Shown one piece after another: positions 1 through 11,400 of a DNA stretch of 64,000 nt (position 1 is the stretch's first letter; each line of letters starts with the position of its first letter). Under the pieces are notes generated by a model. That model was not told where the DNA came from, did no database searches, and saw only the letters and a list, made by a program, of their open reading frames with translations. Where the stretch lies: contig NC_053412.1 of assembly GCF_016859285.1 (NCBI RefSeq), positions 1,501,289-1,565,288 on the forward strand, read 5' to 3'. Position numbers and translations under genes: made by a program. This stretch comes from Xiphias gladius. Lineage: Eukaryota > Chordata > Actinopteri > Istiophoriformes > Xiphiidae.

Positions 1-253
1 GTCTACGGGTGTAATATTGTAAATTGATGAGCAGGACTGACATGACTCTTCCTGCCTGTCGTGTCGTTGAAGTGCATTGAAAATAGGCCAGAAATGTAAA
101 GAAACATTTTGGAAGAACATTCAAAGTGCACCTCCACCAATGGTCAATGGTCAAGGTATGAGGAGAGTTTTGTAAAAGATGGGAAATGTTGTGTTAGTGA
201 TGAGGAGACAGCTGGAAAATTAAAGGGTAAATGCTCAGTTTTCCAGACTTTAC

Positions 254-783
254 CGTGATATGGAGACACCCCTTTGTTGACAAACTGCAGAAACTCTTTG
301 GCAGCGGATTGCACGGCCTCCTTGGAGCTCTTCATGATCAAACACTGAAAGAAAAAAAAAAGGACAAGAGTGTAAAATTATCACAAGGAATGAGACAGCA
401 AACCTAGCAGCTAGCAGCGATTAGTTCCAACGTCGGACAAAGGTCAGGAGTTTAGACCCTTCCCTGATACTTTCCGATAAATCAGAGATATACACGAAGA
501 AGCCTCCGGTCAACGATGTAAAAATAATTATGAAATGACAGATACTTTGCTGATAAACTCTATTTTAAAGACTTTATTGTCGCGTAACAACCGGACTTGT
601 CCGATAAAGGATGCAGCGGCTGTGAGCTTTGCTAGCTTCTTGCCTCTTCTTCTTCTTCTTTCTCCTCTGCTTCCTTGCTCCTCTTCCTCTGCCGGCCGAG
701 GTCAATGCAGCTCTCAGTGAGGGAGCAACACGTCCACGTACTGAAGCGACATTAATAATCATTTTTATCGCACTTACCTGCAT
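254..783 (-). CDS. dnpep: Aspartyl aminopeptidase (dnpep), first two coding exons; rest off the left edge
   Basis: DNPEP is a cytosolic M18 zinc peptidase that removes N-terminal Asp or Glu from peptides. Two exons are visible. Exon 1 (coding 778-783) holds only ATG CAG followed by donor GTAAGT. Exon 2 (254-344) follows a TTTCTTTCAG acceptor and ends at donor GTAAAG. Joined, they begin MQCLIMKSSKEAVQ and run to a VNKGVSPYH segment at residues 24-32, matching the human DNPEP N-terminus, which also starts MQ and has KEAVQTAAKE then a SPFH motif. The reading frame is kept across the intron. A second in-frame ATG (333-335) could also start translation. The zinc ligands and catalytic residues lie in exons outside the window. 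The gene is divergent from desmin, the same arrangement as in human, which supports the call. Confidence 0.88.
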
Positions 784-1020
784 TAATTGGACTTTCAAAG
801 TCTGAACTCCGCCGCCGTGCGACAGGAAAGACAAACAGATCCGGATCAGCTGAAAGCAGCAGCAGGAGCAGCAGCAGCAGAGGGAGAGAGAGAAGCGGCG
901 ACTGTTTTCAGACACAGCGCCACAGTGACACCCAGCGGCCAGGCGGTGCATTACAAGCTTTTCATTTATCGCTCCAAAGGGGGAGAGAAGTGTTGCAGCT
1001 GCACAGTAAACACTTCCTCT
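784..1020 (-). promoter_or_regulatory. Probable dnpep 5'UTR and promoter region
   Basis: This is the sequence just upstream of the dnpep start on the minus strand. It contains a GCA/GGA-rich stretch (about 857-895) and moderate CpG density (ccgccgccg near 809). No TATA box is evident. The transcription start cannot be placed from sequence alone. Confidence 0.4.
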
Positions 1021-4000
1021 ACACGATAAAACGCATCAGCAATTTGACAGAGCGTTTTAAAAAAGCATATGAAAACCAGCTGTGCAAAGGAGGCATGGTC
1101 CAGTATTGCGCATGAACCCGCGTGGTTAAAATAAATAACTGTAAGAGTGGCAGAGCATATTTAAAAGAATCTAAACAATAAAAAGGGGGAAAACCAGCTG
1201 TGAGAAAAGGAAAAAATGTCCATAACTTATACCCAAATAAAATAAAGTAACTGAAATAGTAGTGCATTCACTAGCGGTCCATATTAGACATGAACCCATG
1301 TGGTTAAAACAAATGGTTTTGATTTTAATGGCAATAGAACGTCTTCCTGGGGGAAACAGTTCAAAGTGTAAAATATGTGCTGGGTCCTTCAGTATTCTGT
1401 GTTCTTGTCTGAGTATTATTATTACAATACAGTGTGACCTGCTTACTCTGAGCTCTTTTATCTGTATTTTTTGTGTGCTCTGTCTGCAGTCTGTTTTCTT
1501 ATTATTGGCCGTGAAGCCCTTTGAACAGCACCAGGTTCCTCCATGTTGCTCTCTCTCTCTCTTCTCTACAGGCAAGCAAAAAGTCCCAGACGCAGTTCCA
1601 TCATTGCCTCCGGTGTCCACCTACTTTTGTCAGACATTCACTGCCTCGGCCAAGAAATATCAGAAACAAAGACAACTAAAAAACTGGGCATCTGAATTTT
1701 AAAGGTGGAAATATTTGGACTGAATTCTTTCGTATGGGAGTTTTATGTCTGTGTTAGAAACCAAAAGTCCTCTACTATCACTATACGTCACTGTGGAGAG
1801 GAACAGCTAAGGGCCTAAAATCTACCTGGTGTGGACTGACTCAATGCCCCAGAACCTAATGAAACACCGATGTTGTGATTTTTTTCTAATTCCAACGATG
1901 AGAAATGATCAATTAAGCAGAAGTACCGAGGCAAAGTGTGTGTTTATCTTGAATCAGTCAATGAACCCTCCGTCTGTTGCCCATTGTTTTCACGTTTGTT
2001 TTTATTTTGAGCGTCTATGTAAAGGCCTCACTCTCTCTTTCTGACTCACTCATGTTAGTTTACTTCCAATCTCCGCCCCACCCCCGTGCAGCCGTTTATC
2101 ACTGTGTCCCTACAGGAACCAGCCTTATATAGTCCTGAACGCCGAGTGGGTGGGAGAAGGAGGAGGAGAGTCAGAAAAACGGTGTTTACTTCAGCTGTCA
2201 GCTCGCATCGTCTCTCCCGCTGTTGAGGAAGCCCAGAGGGATGAAAGCACACGCGCACACACACACACACACGCACACACACACACACACACACACACGC
2301 ACGCACACACACACACAATAGACATGCGGCGAGCAGCAGGCTGCAGCAGTGGGATTTGTTGAGCACACTGGGATCAAGTGGGAATTTCTCTAGATCACAC
2401 CAGATACATCTCTGTACTTATAATGGTTTAACAGCAGCAGCACATTATGAGGACCGTGGTCTCACCATGCCAACCCCTGGTCACTTGGCGTTTGGTTGTT
2501 CGACTGAAGCCCCTGTAGCTTTGGCCTCTGCCTGCAGACACCACAGCGTGGCGTCCATGAAGTCCAAGTCCCAGCCAGAGTTTTTCAGGTTAAAGCGTCT
2601 AATTAGGGTCTGTTTTTTTTCGGCGGAAGGCGGTTACAAAACCGTTGGCAGCAATGTTTAATAGCCGCTGTTGTTCAACATCTAAACGTCATCTCCGGCG
2701 CTATGAGCCTCCGCAAACTAAATAACCCATCGACTCCACCAAAACCAAAACTACCTGGGCGACTAGTAAAAAACTCGATTTTTGTAATTTACAAATTACA
2801 TTCTGAAAGACTTTTAAACAGACTCATCATGTAGTGACGCCGGGAGCCTGACCCGCTCCTCACCCAAATTTTTGTGACTCTAGAGCCCACGCCTCAAGTT
2901 TGAAGTTTTGAAGAGATAAATATCTTAATAGCTTCCCTTTTTTTTCTTCTTCTTCTTATTACGTATGTTTTAATAAGAGGATATTTTTGTTTACTGATAA
3001 CCGCTCACCAAATAAAGGCCTGTTGGAAGGCGCTGGAGCTGTGATTCAGTCAATGGAAAAACACTCCGATCTGTGTAAATATCCAACAAATTAATAATGC
3101 TGCCCGGGGCTGATGTGTGCAGATGCCTCTGTAATTTTACAGTAACTATCCCCAACCTACAAAACTTTTCAAAATTTGACTAGCAGCTGTTTGTTTTTTT
3201 TCATCCCCTCAGAACAACCTTTTAATTAAATGAATTTAAGAAGTGAACCCAGCAATGGAAGAGACCTCACCAGTGGAAGTTTTCAACCACTGGTCCGGTG
3301 TTTTTTGACACAGCTTGACATGACTCAGAGCACATTTGAGTCCAGTGAGTTAGCTGTCAGAGGTATAACCTCCCTCCAAATCCCCTTCACCGTCACACAC
3401 CCATCATTAATGGCTTATTGTTTGGGAATGTGAGCTTTATCCTGCTCTGGGAGCGCCGGCAGGATAGGATAGTTTTCCTTTTTAAGGCAGGGTTGTCAAA
3501 GCTCTTCCCCCTCGGGCGCTGTCGTTAACAACCTGTGCCGCCTTGCCATGTGAGGACGCGGAGACGCAGAGTCTTGACAGCCGCCGTCCCTGCACGCTGG
3601 CATTGTTGTGTCATGAGATCACAGAGGCGATTTCCTCACCAAACTGTACGTCCACGGTGGATTCGGCATGTCCTCTCAGCTGAGGATTAAAATAAAGCGC
3701 TTGTCATCGCCTTCCAGTTCCCATGTCTTCTAATCCAACCTGTCGCCTCTGAGGTTGAGGTTATTGTTGACACGGACGTGGAAAGAGTCGCTGACCGTGA
3801 GCCAGGGTTTTGCAGAACTGTCCTGCCTGGAGATAAGTCTGCAAAGGTCACAGCTTGCTCATTTATTATTATTCATTTTCACACCGCCACCCTCGTGGGC
3901 CCTTGTCCCAAAAATGTAAACGCTGGCTGTTTCAGGCACCAACGCTGGCCGATGCTGCCGTTTTTCCTTGCGAGGACAAAATGATTCTCATTCCTTATCA

Positions 4001-4100
4001 AAGTTACAAGTTGTTTCGCAATTTCAACCACAAAAATCCAACTTTTACTGCAACCGGTTGCTGGGTAGGAACCTTAAAAGTTAAAATCCAATTTTTTATT
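1021..4100. other. dnpep-desmin intergenic region, non-coding
   Basis: I see no conserved coding sequence here. It holds a (CA)n microsatellite (about 2247-2318), CArG-like sequences with one mismatch (CCATATTAGA at 1279-1288, CCTTATATAG at 2123-2132) and several CAGCTG E-boxes (for example 2192-2197 and 3184-3189). In human the muscle control region of DES lies in the equivalent divergent interval, so these motifs are reasonable but individually weak candidates for muscle regulatory sites. Confidence 0.5.
2247..2318. repeat. (CA)n microsatellite with CG interruptions
   Basis: About 70 bp of CA dinucleotides broken by several cg steps. The apparent ORFs on both strands here (Thr-His or Cys-Val repeats) are artefacts of the repeat. 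Confidence 0.95.
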
Positions 4101-4101
4101 T

Positions 4102-4111
4102 TTATTTTTAG
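4102..4111 (-). promoter_or_regulatory. MEF2 consensus site upstream of desmin
   Basis: TTATTTTTAG, which reads CTAAAAATAA on the minus strand, fits the MEF2 consensus YTAWWWWTAR exactly. MEF2 is an established activator of desmin in muscle. It lies about 535 bp upstream of the desmin ATG. Activity is inferred from the motif only. Confidence 0.5.
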
Positions 4112-4204
4112 GGGTTTTAACCCGCTGTTGCGTGTCGGTTGTTTTGTTGAGTTTGTGTACACACGACATCGGCATCACAGCTACGTGATGTAACGACTTC
4201 CGAG

Positions 4205-4214
4205 GTATAAATAG
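4205..4214 (+). promoter_or_regulatory. TATA box / MEF2-like element (TATAAATAG)
   Basis: GTATAAATAG contains a canonical TATA box and differs from the MEF2 consensus only at the first base. If used as a TATA box, transcription would start near 4237 and the desmin leader would be about 400 nt of purine-rich sequence. The alternative element at 4577 would give a much shorter leader, so this may serve as an enhancer site instead. Confidence 0.4.
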
Positions 4215-4239
4215 ACAAAACAAAGGATTCGATGCCAAA

Positions 4240-4573
4240 GAAGTTCGAAGGGAAGGAAGGAGTTGAGGTAAAAGGGGGGAGGAAGTTAAAAAGGGGGAGG
4301 ATATCGATGGAGGGCAAAGGAAGGGAGGAAGGGAAAATGGAGAGAGAGCACATGAAAGAGAGGGAAAGGACGAAGGGGTCGACGGAGAGGAAGAGGAGGA
4401 AGGAAAGGACAGAAGGATGGTGACAGAGAGGCAGAGAAAGAAAAAACAAGGAGAAACGAGCAGAGAAAAAGTCAAAAGAAAGAAAAGAGAGGGATGATTG
4501 GAGAGAAAGAGAAAGAGCGAGACAGAGAGACCAGAAGGACACAGGGAGGAGGGGGAGAGAAGGGAGGGAGGGG
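4240..4573 (+). repeat. Long homopurine (G/A) tract before desmin
   Basis: Roughly 330 bp of nearly uninterrupted A and G on the plus strand, mostly AGG, GAA and GAGA units. It separates the TATA/MEF2-like element at 4205 from the one at 4577. Such asymmetric tracts can bind GAGA-type factors or adopt triplex (H-DNA) structure. The minus-strand ORFs here (Ser/Leu/Pro/Phe-rich) are composition artefacts. Confidence 0.85.
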
Positions 4574-4576
4574 CTA

Positions 4577-4586
4577 CTACAAATAG
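4577..4586 (+). promoter_or_regulatory. Proximal desmin TATA/MEF2-like element (CTACAAATAG)
   Basis: CTACAAATAG is one base from the MEF2 consensus (C in place of A/T) and resembles a weak TATA box. It lies about 60 bp upstream of the ATG, giving a predicted start near 4605-4615 and a short leader. The GC-rich flank gggcggtagg directly follows. Confidence 0.45.
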
Positions 4587-4645
4587 CCCGGGGCGGTAGG
4601 TTCTTCCTCAGTGCTCTTCTCACCAGGCTCTGTGTGTCCACCAAC

Positions 4646-7600
4646 ATGGCCTGCTACAGCTCCTCCGCCCAGGCCACCTCCTCCTACCGCCGCACCTACG
4701 GTCACACCGGCTACGCCACGCCCTCCCTCAACCGCTCGCTGCTGGGCCACGCCGCCGGCGGAGGGGGCCACGTCACCTCCAGGGTCTACGAGATGGCCCG
4801 GAGCAAATCGACGCCAGCCTACCGGGTCTCCTCCAGCTACTACGGCAGGGGGCCGGTGGCGTCATCGAGGGCCTCCGTCGCACGCTCCTACGCCGGCATG
4901 GGCGAGACTCTGGACTTCAGCCTGGCCGACACCCTCAACCAGGAGTTCCTGACCACGCGGACCAACGAGAAGGTGGAGCTGCAGCACCTGAACGACCGCT
5001 TCGCCAGCTACATCGAGAAGGTCCGCCGCCTGGAGCAGCAGAACCAGGCGCTGACGGTGGAGGTGGAGCGCCTGCGCGGCCGCGAGCCCGCGCACGTCGC
5101 CGACCTGTACGAGGAGGAGATGAGCGAGCTGCGGAGGCAGGTGGACATCCTGACCAATCAGAGGTCGCACATAGAGATGGAGCGGGACAACCTGGCCGAC
5201 GACCTGGAGAAGCTCAAACTCAGGTGCGAGGGGCGGGGCGGGGCTGTGTGTGTGTGTGAGTTCGAGTGTGTGTCTGTGACACACACTCGAACTCACACGC
5301 GTGTGTGTGTGTGTGTGTGTGTGCAAAAATGAGAGAAGCAAAAAAAAAAGTTAGAGAACTGTGACCGTGCTGGTTCCCGCCGACCACGTGAAGGTGGAGA
5401 AACGCGTGGACGGGCGTGAGGACACGCACGCGTGTGGAAATATTTGACGGTGCCGTCTGCTGTGGTGACAGGAAGTGTTTTTAAGCCCCGACGACTGACG
5501 TGAGGCAGCTCGAGCACAAGCTCGAGAGGCCCGCCATTGGCTCGTGCCGCATCTGCAGGTGGACGTAACCGTCGTCGGGCCTCTCCGCACGAGGCTCCCG
5601 CTGTCCCGCCTCAGAGCGCGGGACCGGTCCCCGTCCGAGTCCTGGGTCCCGAGCGTTGTCGCCGTGAACGAGCTGCGTCTTAACTTCGCCCGCCGACACT
5701 CGCGAAAAACGCCCGTGATGCCGAACCGGGCGCCAGACGCAGCGGAAGCGCGAGGGCGGGGAGTAATCGAGTACGTTCCCCCCGGTCCGGTGTGCAGACC
5801 CTCGCACTTCCGTTTCCGCTACTTCAAGCCTCAGAAGTGTTGGACTTTCCGCCCCGTTGCGTTCGGCTCATACCTGCAGCTGCTCCGTCTTGATTAGTGG
5901 TTAAACACTGAAACGGTGATTTCACGTTAATGCACTAACAACAACAACAGCAGCAGCACTGAGTACTTTTACTTTTTAATACCCGCTGCAGGTACATTTT
6001 GCTGATAATACTTCAAACTTTTACTTTCTGCCAATGTAAATAAAAAAAATCTGAATACTTCTTTCATTACTGCTTCACTAACACTATCATTACCGTTACT
6101 TTTGCAGAGCTCTTTAGTTCCAGTTAACAATTACTGTCGACCACTACCTACAAACGCAGAATGCTGCTTTTTGCCACAAGGTGCGATCACTAACTACAGT
6201 GATTATTCATGTATTAACAAAGGCTAAATTAACGGGACATTCATAAATATTTTACGTGAAGATACTGAATACAAAATGTGCCTCGGATGAAGAAGAACGC
6301 GGACATTTTCCAAACCTTGAACCAGTCTGGATTGTGCCGGACCTTCGGCTTAGACCTGACAGTGAACTTCATTTTTGAACCAGGCACACGATGATCTGTG
6401 ATTCCCGCCTTTACTAGTGTTTGTCCTGTCGAAGCGTCGAAGACGCCGAGTCCACTCCAAAGATTAAAAAAAAAAAAAAAAAAAGGCCGCGGGACATGAT
6501 GAAGAGCTTAAAGTCAAACAAAGATGATGAGTAATGTGTGTGTGTGTGTGTGTGTGTGATGTGCTCAGACTCCTGCAGTAACACACACACACACACACCA
6601 TGTTCACCCTGTCCTCTTCTATAAAAGGAGAGGACAGAGCCCGGGACACATCGGTCCTCCTTCCCCTCTCTCCCTGGTTTTCATTCAAAGTGCCAGTTTT
6701 ATAAAGATTCAGAGAGAAGACGACGACACTGGAATTCAAATTAAATTCAAAGTAATCAGAGGAAGGTTCTTTACAGGGATTTGCTCCGTTTTCACTCAGA
6801 CCCGAAATAAAAATGTAGCTTTTATCTGGGGTGTTATCTGCTTTTATTGCTGACGGGATTTTGCTTTTTCCAGGCCGGTGCTGTAACATTAAATGCAGTG
6901 TAGACTTTCCTTAATCTCTTTGTCTCCTCGGTACATTTCTGTTTAAAGATGCTTTTAGCGGTCACCGCTGACTCACCCCAGAGGATTGGAGTTCAGATGT
7001 TTTGCTGTTTCTCCAAACAAATCTCGGCCAAGTTAAAGACAGTACGAAGAACCCGAGGATGTTTTCCCGGGAAGGGATGAGGGGAGTTTCACCTCATGAC
7101 CTCAGCCGCAGCCCTGACGGCGATAAGGTTGAACTAACGGTCTGAACTCGTTCTCACCTCCCCCAGACTCCAGGAGGAGATTCACCAGAAGGAGGAAGCC
7201 GAGAACAACCTGGCTGCTTTCAGGGCGGTGAGTCCCTGCACATCGCCTCTCATGCATGCGTCACGACGGGAGACGGAAAGTTACATTAAAGTACATTTCC
7301 ACATTTTCTCCACCTCTGCAAGGCAAGCCTGTACACGCAGAGCATACGGTGAGCACATGGAAAACGACGCAGCCTCTGAGTTTACACCGCTTGACTTGAC
7401 AGGGTGGGATCTGTTGGATGGAAAATAGTCTGCGCCTCGCTGCAAAATCCGATGTCATTAAATATTATATAGCAGCACTATCAGGTTGATACGACGTCAG
7501 TGATGAGAATCTTTACTGTGCTGTCAGCTCATTAACGCTGGTACGATACCACCAGGACCTGCTTTAAGCAGCCACTAACAACTTGTCCTTCATAAAACTT

Positions 7601-8199
7601 AAAAAATGATTAAACCTGATCAGCGTTTTTTTTATCGTGAATTATGTTTAAGAGGGCAACTTCTAAAAAAAAATAATAATGATAATGAAACAGAGTAGAC
7701 ATAACACCATTTATCTGAAAAGTGCTGCACCGGGGCCGCGGTTAGGATGCAGCACTGATTTTGACTGTAACACCCTGTTTATCAGTATCAGTAGCGCAGC
7801 GGAAGTCGTAAGCGCTTAGACTGTCCAACCGAAAGCTGCAACATGTGACTGATCCACCCGACTCCTGCAGGACGTGGACGCCGCCACTCTGGCTCGCCTG
7901 GACCTGGAGAGACGCATCGAGACGCTGCAGGAGGAGATCGCCTTCCTGAAGAAGATCCACGAAGAGGTTCCCGCTTCTTTTTCTGTCTCTCTGCTCTCAC
8001 CTCAGCGCTCTGCTGTCAGGATATCAGCACTTTATGGCAACACACGGTTGCATCACAAGGGCAGTTAACACTTGGTCATCAAAAAAAAAGTCTCTTTTGA
8101 TCCCTGATTCCTGTTTCGTTGTCTACCTTTGCTTGTGCTCTGTCTGACTGTCCCGCAGTTGGCCTGTTTGTCTTTCCGTCTGTCAACATCTGTTGTCAC

Positions 8200-8254
<55 letters not shown>

Positions 8255-8396
8255 ACATGACGAAGGTATAAGTGAACAGTTTCCCACTCAAAGCTTGGGC
8301 CTGAGCAGTGCTGCTGAAATCTCCCACAGCAGATGTGGGGCTAAAATTACTCTGTGTACCAGCAGCGGACTTCCACCAAGGTTGGATGTGTGTGTG

Positions 8397-8453
<57 letters not shown>

Positions 8454-11400
8454 TGTGTGCGTGTGTGTGTGCGTGCACGCTACCAGACTAGAGACTGATA
8501 AGACTTGACCACCAAAACACTTTAGCCACCATTCTCCCACTCTAAACACACAAACATATACCTGGGTCTAACCCCCGTCTGACCCGACCTCCTCCTCCTC
8601 CTCCTCCTCCTCCCGCAGGAGATCCGCGAGCTGCAGACCCAGATGCAGGAGACTCAGGTTCAGGTCCAGATGGACATGTCCAAGCCCGACCTGACGGCGG
8701 CACTGAGAGACATCAGAGCCCAGTACGAAGGCATCGCCGCCAAGAACATCTCGGAGGCCGAGGAGTGGTACAAGTCCAAGGTGAGGCAGAGACAGATGGT
8801 ACCGTGATTCCCAACAGCAGAAGTGACAGAGCTAAACTCTGACACAGCTTGTGGTTTATTTCATTGATCTCTTTCCTTTTTTTTCCTTCTTCTTTTTTTG
8901 ATGTTGGGAGTTGAAGCAAGGCTTCTGACTCTTTCTGGGAATTGGGCCTGAAACGCAGTTTTCCCATCAAACACGGCGGGTTTTAAAGGCCAAAGTCAAA
9001 TACTTTCCAGATGCAGTCAAATAATATTTGACCCGAGCCACGTTACCACACCAAACGGTGACGTCGCAGTGTCCCGCCGTACACCTGTACACCGCCGCAT
9101 CAAGGTGACCCGCTAAACCACTGGGGGCTCAGCAAAAAGGGAAGCTAACAGTAATACCTGACCTTTGACTTTTCCCCCTTGCAGGTGTCTGACCTGAACC
9201 AGGCGGTGAGTAGGAACAACGAGGCACTGAAGCATGCCCGGCAGGAGACCATGGAGTTCAGGCACCAGATCCAGGCCTACACCTGTGAGATCGACTCACT
9301 CAAAGGCACCGTAAGTCCCCCCCCCACACACACACACACACACTTTCAAGATCTGCCTCATCCCGTCTGAGGCCTGTTTCATCTCAGACCTTTCTTCTCT
9401 CGAACAAATCCAGAACGAGTCCCTGATGAGGCAGATGCGGGACATGGAGGACCGGCACGGGCGCGAGGCCGGCGGCTTCCAGGACACCATCACCCGGCTG
9501 GAGGGAGAGATCGCCAACATGAAGGACGAGATGGCGCGCCACCTCCGCGAATACCAGGACCTGCTCAACGTCAAGATGGCGCTGGACGTGGAGATCGCCA
9601 CCTACAGGAAGCTGCTGGAAGGGGAGGAGAGCAGGTGATGCTGGAGCCACGGAACAGTGACTTTTTTTTCAGGTTTTCTGGACCAGCTGGACCAGGTTGT
9701 TTCACACTTAACCTGAACAAAACAAACCTACAAGTTTTTTCCTAACTGCTACATGGCTGCAGGTATTTTCTGTTAACGTCTGATAGTTAAGTGGTGAATA
9801 CTTTGTGAAGGAAAAGGGTTTTTTTTCTTTTCGTCTGGATGAAAAACTTCTTTGTATGAGCTGGTTAGGGTCGATTTAGCCAGAACAGAAAAGAGAAGTG
9901 GTGCGTTAAAAGTATTTACAGAGTGATTCACTGAGGCTAAGCACAAAGCCTGAGGGTCGTATTTCACAAATCGTTCACAACTCTGCCCGCTGGTTTTCTG
10001 TCTCCGCAGGATCACCTTGCCTGTGCAGAGCTACTCCACCCTGAGCTTCCGAGGTACGACCGCATCCACCGGTACCCGAACACACCACCAGAGGACACAC
10101 GTCTCTGTGACCAGCACGGGGTCTGGAGTCTGTGACCCACACTATAGCTTATGGCTCACCCACAGATGTCGTTACACCTGATTTATGAAGCACCGTTGTT
10201 TAAATATACAGTTTGGGGTAATACATGGGATTATTACAACACTATGAGTTCATCCATGCTACTAATTGTCTCATAATCTGCTTTGAATGCATACAAAAAA
10301 TTGATCTAAGAATTGAACAGGACCTATTTTACCTTACATTTTTGGATACTGTGTCATGTATATTTAGGAGGATTTTAACATATCCATGACCATAATGTAA
10401 GTATGTGCCAGAATGCTTTAAAAACCAAATACAGGCAGGTTTCGATCTGGTTAGTCCCAGTGTCAGGATGATATCGGCACTGACGATTTCCGATCTGCGT
10501 TTAAACAGAGACCAGCCCCGAACACCAGCAGCGTGCCACCGAGATGCATTCGAAGAAAACTGTCCTCATCAAGACCATCGAGACCCGCGACGGAGAGGTA
10601 AACATACTGCGGGAAACTGGGATCCCTTATCTTCATATGAACCTTTTTCCCTTTACAGAATAATGGAAATAAATCGAGTTTTTTGTTCAACTTTATTATA
10701 TATTTAGAAAAAAAAAAGTCTAGAAAAACCTCTTTTTTTAGAAATGTTTTTCTAGCCGCTGTGGATCGACAAGTGACACTTCAAACCCCTCGATTTTTCA
10801 CGTATTGACATATTGATTTCTGGTCCTAAACTAATGGGTTTAAATCTACATTGATCAGTTTTCAGACTGGGTCACTGCTCCCTTTTAGTTTATCCTGCCC
10901 TAAATAGCTCTCTTCATGACTCTTTACCTCCTGTCCCGATAAAAGTTCCCTTTTTTTTGAGGTGAATGTGGACAATAGCTCAGATCGTGGAAGCTCTATG
11001 TACAGTTTCTGGTCATTTTGAAGCTAATTCAGACCCCCCCCCCATTTCATTCGGAAGGCATCTGTGATCCCACCAAGTAAACACATCAACACATGCAACA
11101 ACTAGTTCAGCCGAAGTGCCATCCAAACGTCCTGTCCCGACCGAGTGGAAACACACCGCACCCGCAGCGCCATGGGGGAAACACGCATCCCGGACGTGTC
11201 GCGACGGGTCGGAAATCAACTGCACTGTTTTGTCTTGTCAACGTGCAGCCCTGTTGACTGCGCTGAGGGATGGCGTGCTGCTGCGCACGAAGACGCCATC
11301 TTATCAAACCGTTTCCATCTGCACAGCCAACAGATTTCGCTTTGTTTTAAAAATGTTCCTCTGTCTTCAGCTAAGGAAGGAAGGATTTCAAAGTCCCAGA

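Noticed and set aside
574-951. 125-codon minus-strand ORF upstream of dnpep
   Set aside because: It is Cys/Ser-rich from GCA repeats. The real exon uses only ATG CAG at 778-783 before a strong donor, and the ORF runs through that donor.
4117-4647. 176-codon minus-strand ORF rich in Ser/Leu/Pro/Phe
   Set aside because: It is the complement of the homopurine tract upstream of desmin, so the length is a composition effect.
4862-5341. 159-codon minus-strand ORF opposite desmin exon 1
   Set aside because: Antisense shadow of GC-rich desmin rod coding sequence ending in a TG/CA repeat.
8193-8549. Cys-Val or Thr-His repeat proteins on both strands
   Set aside because: Translation of (TG)n/(CA)n microsatellites in desmin intron 3.
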